DNA from: Erysipelotrichaceae bacterium
Lineage (GTDB): Bacteria > Bacillota_I > Bacilli_A > Erysipelotrichales > Erysipelotrichaceae
Direction: 5' to 3'
DNA: 5,045 bases
NCBI GenBank assembly: GCA_017419065.1
Contig: JAFOMB010000132.1
Location: 1-5,045, forward strand
Under the pieces are notes generated by a model. It saw only the letters and a program-made list of their open reading frames with translations. It was not told the origin of the DNA and ran no database searches. Shown here in pieces: positions 4,837 through 5,045 of this stretch; positions within the stretch are counted from its first letter, which is position 1, and each line of letters starts with the position of its first letter. The translations under genes were made by a program, and so were the position numbers.

Positions 4837-5045
4837 ATGAAGAGTTCAAGAGAAGAAGTCCAGAAGAGGAGAGACAAGATCCTCGATTATATCATCAGTA
4901 AGGAAACAACGAGCATTGAAGATCTGGCGCTGTTTTTTTCTGTCTCCTCGATCACGATCAGAAGGGATATCGAAGAACTCAAGAATAATGGAATGGTGGA
5001 ACTGAGGAACGGCATCATCACTGTCGATCCGAAGTACAAGAGCCA
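4837..5045 (+). CDS. DeoR-family transcriptional regulator, 3'-truncated by the window edge
   Basis: Only the first 69 codons are present. They hold a typical DeoR winged helix-turn-helix: RRDKILDYIISKETTSIEDL (about residues 11-30), then FFSVSSITIRRDIEEL (about 33-48) with the signature 'vS..TIRRD..eL' recognition helix, and a wing ending in ELRNGII. Family members sense a sugar phosphate through a C-terminal domain, missing here, and usually repress a neighbouring catabolic or PTS operon. The 18-base motif shared by its own upstream region and the PTS/creatininase control region makes it the likely local regulator. The start is well bounded: an in-frame TAG directly precedes the ATG at 4837, and the next ATG lies past the helix-turn-helix. 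No Shine-Dalgarno sequence precedes the ATG, unlike the other genes with a visible start here. Confidence 0.88.
   Translation, partial: MKSSREEVQKRRDKILDYIISKETTSIEDLALFFSVSSITIRRDIEELKNNGMVELRNGIITVDPKYKS

Overview
The window looks like a carbohydrate-catabolism locus from a Gram-positive, moderate-GC member of the Bacillota. The evidence is the strong AGGAGG-type Shine-Dalgarno sites, AT-rich intergenic regions around C-ending codon usage in the well-expressed genes, a phosphotransferase (PTS) sugar permease, and a DeoR-type regulator. The overall style reminds me of gut or oral Erysipelotrichales, but that placement is an impression and not something proved here.

Layout, left to right. 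(1) Positions 1-922: the tail of a protein with an HEXXH metal-binding motif, overlapping by 8 bases a small three-helix membrane protein with a PH-like cytoplasmic tail. They are tightly coupled and look unrelated in function to the rest. (2) Positions 950-1912: a long-form RraA-family protein (aldolase/decarboxylase fold), closed by a perfect hairpin terminator at 1939-1964. (3) Positions 1992-2714, minus strand: a creatininase-family metal-dependent amidohydrolase, convergent with RraA and using the same hairpin as its terminator. (4) Positions 2715-2884: a divergent control region with one good promoter in each direction and a near-palindrome between them. (5) Positions 2885-4656: the IIC and IIB subunits of an ascorbate-family (UlaA/UlaB, SgaT/SgaB) PTS permease, closed by a hairpin terminator at 4732-4757. 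(6) Position 4837 to the right edge: the N-terminal helix-turn-helix of a DeoR-family regulator, cut by the window end.

The most informative signal is an 18-base motif found next to both the PTS/creatininase divergent promoters (2805-2822, minus orientation) and the regulator gene (4761-4778, plus orientation), with 17 of 18 bases identical. It is the natural candidate for the DeoR-type operator and would tie the permease, the hydrolase and the regulator into one regulon.

My inferred scheme is as follows. The PTS imports and phosphorylates a polyhydroxylated, ascorbate-like or cyclic sugar-acid-like substrate. The creatininase-type enzyme hydrolyses a ring or amide/lactone-like bond. The RraA-type enzyme cleaves or decarboxylates a keto-acid intermediate. 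The true substrate cannot be read from the sequence. No IIA subunit is present in the window, so it must lie beyond the right edge or elsewhere. I found no tRNA, rRNA, CRISPR array, insertion sequence or attachment site, and no gene-free stretch longer than about 180 bases.
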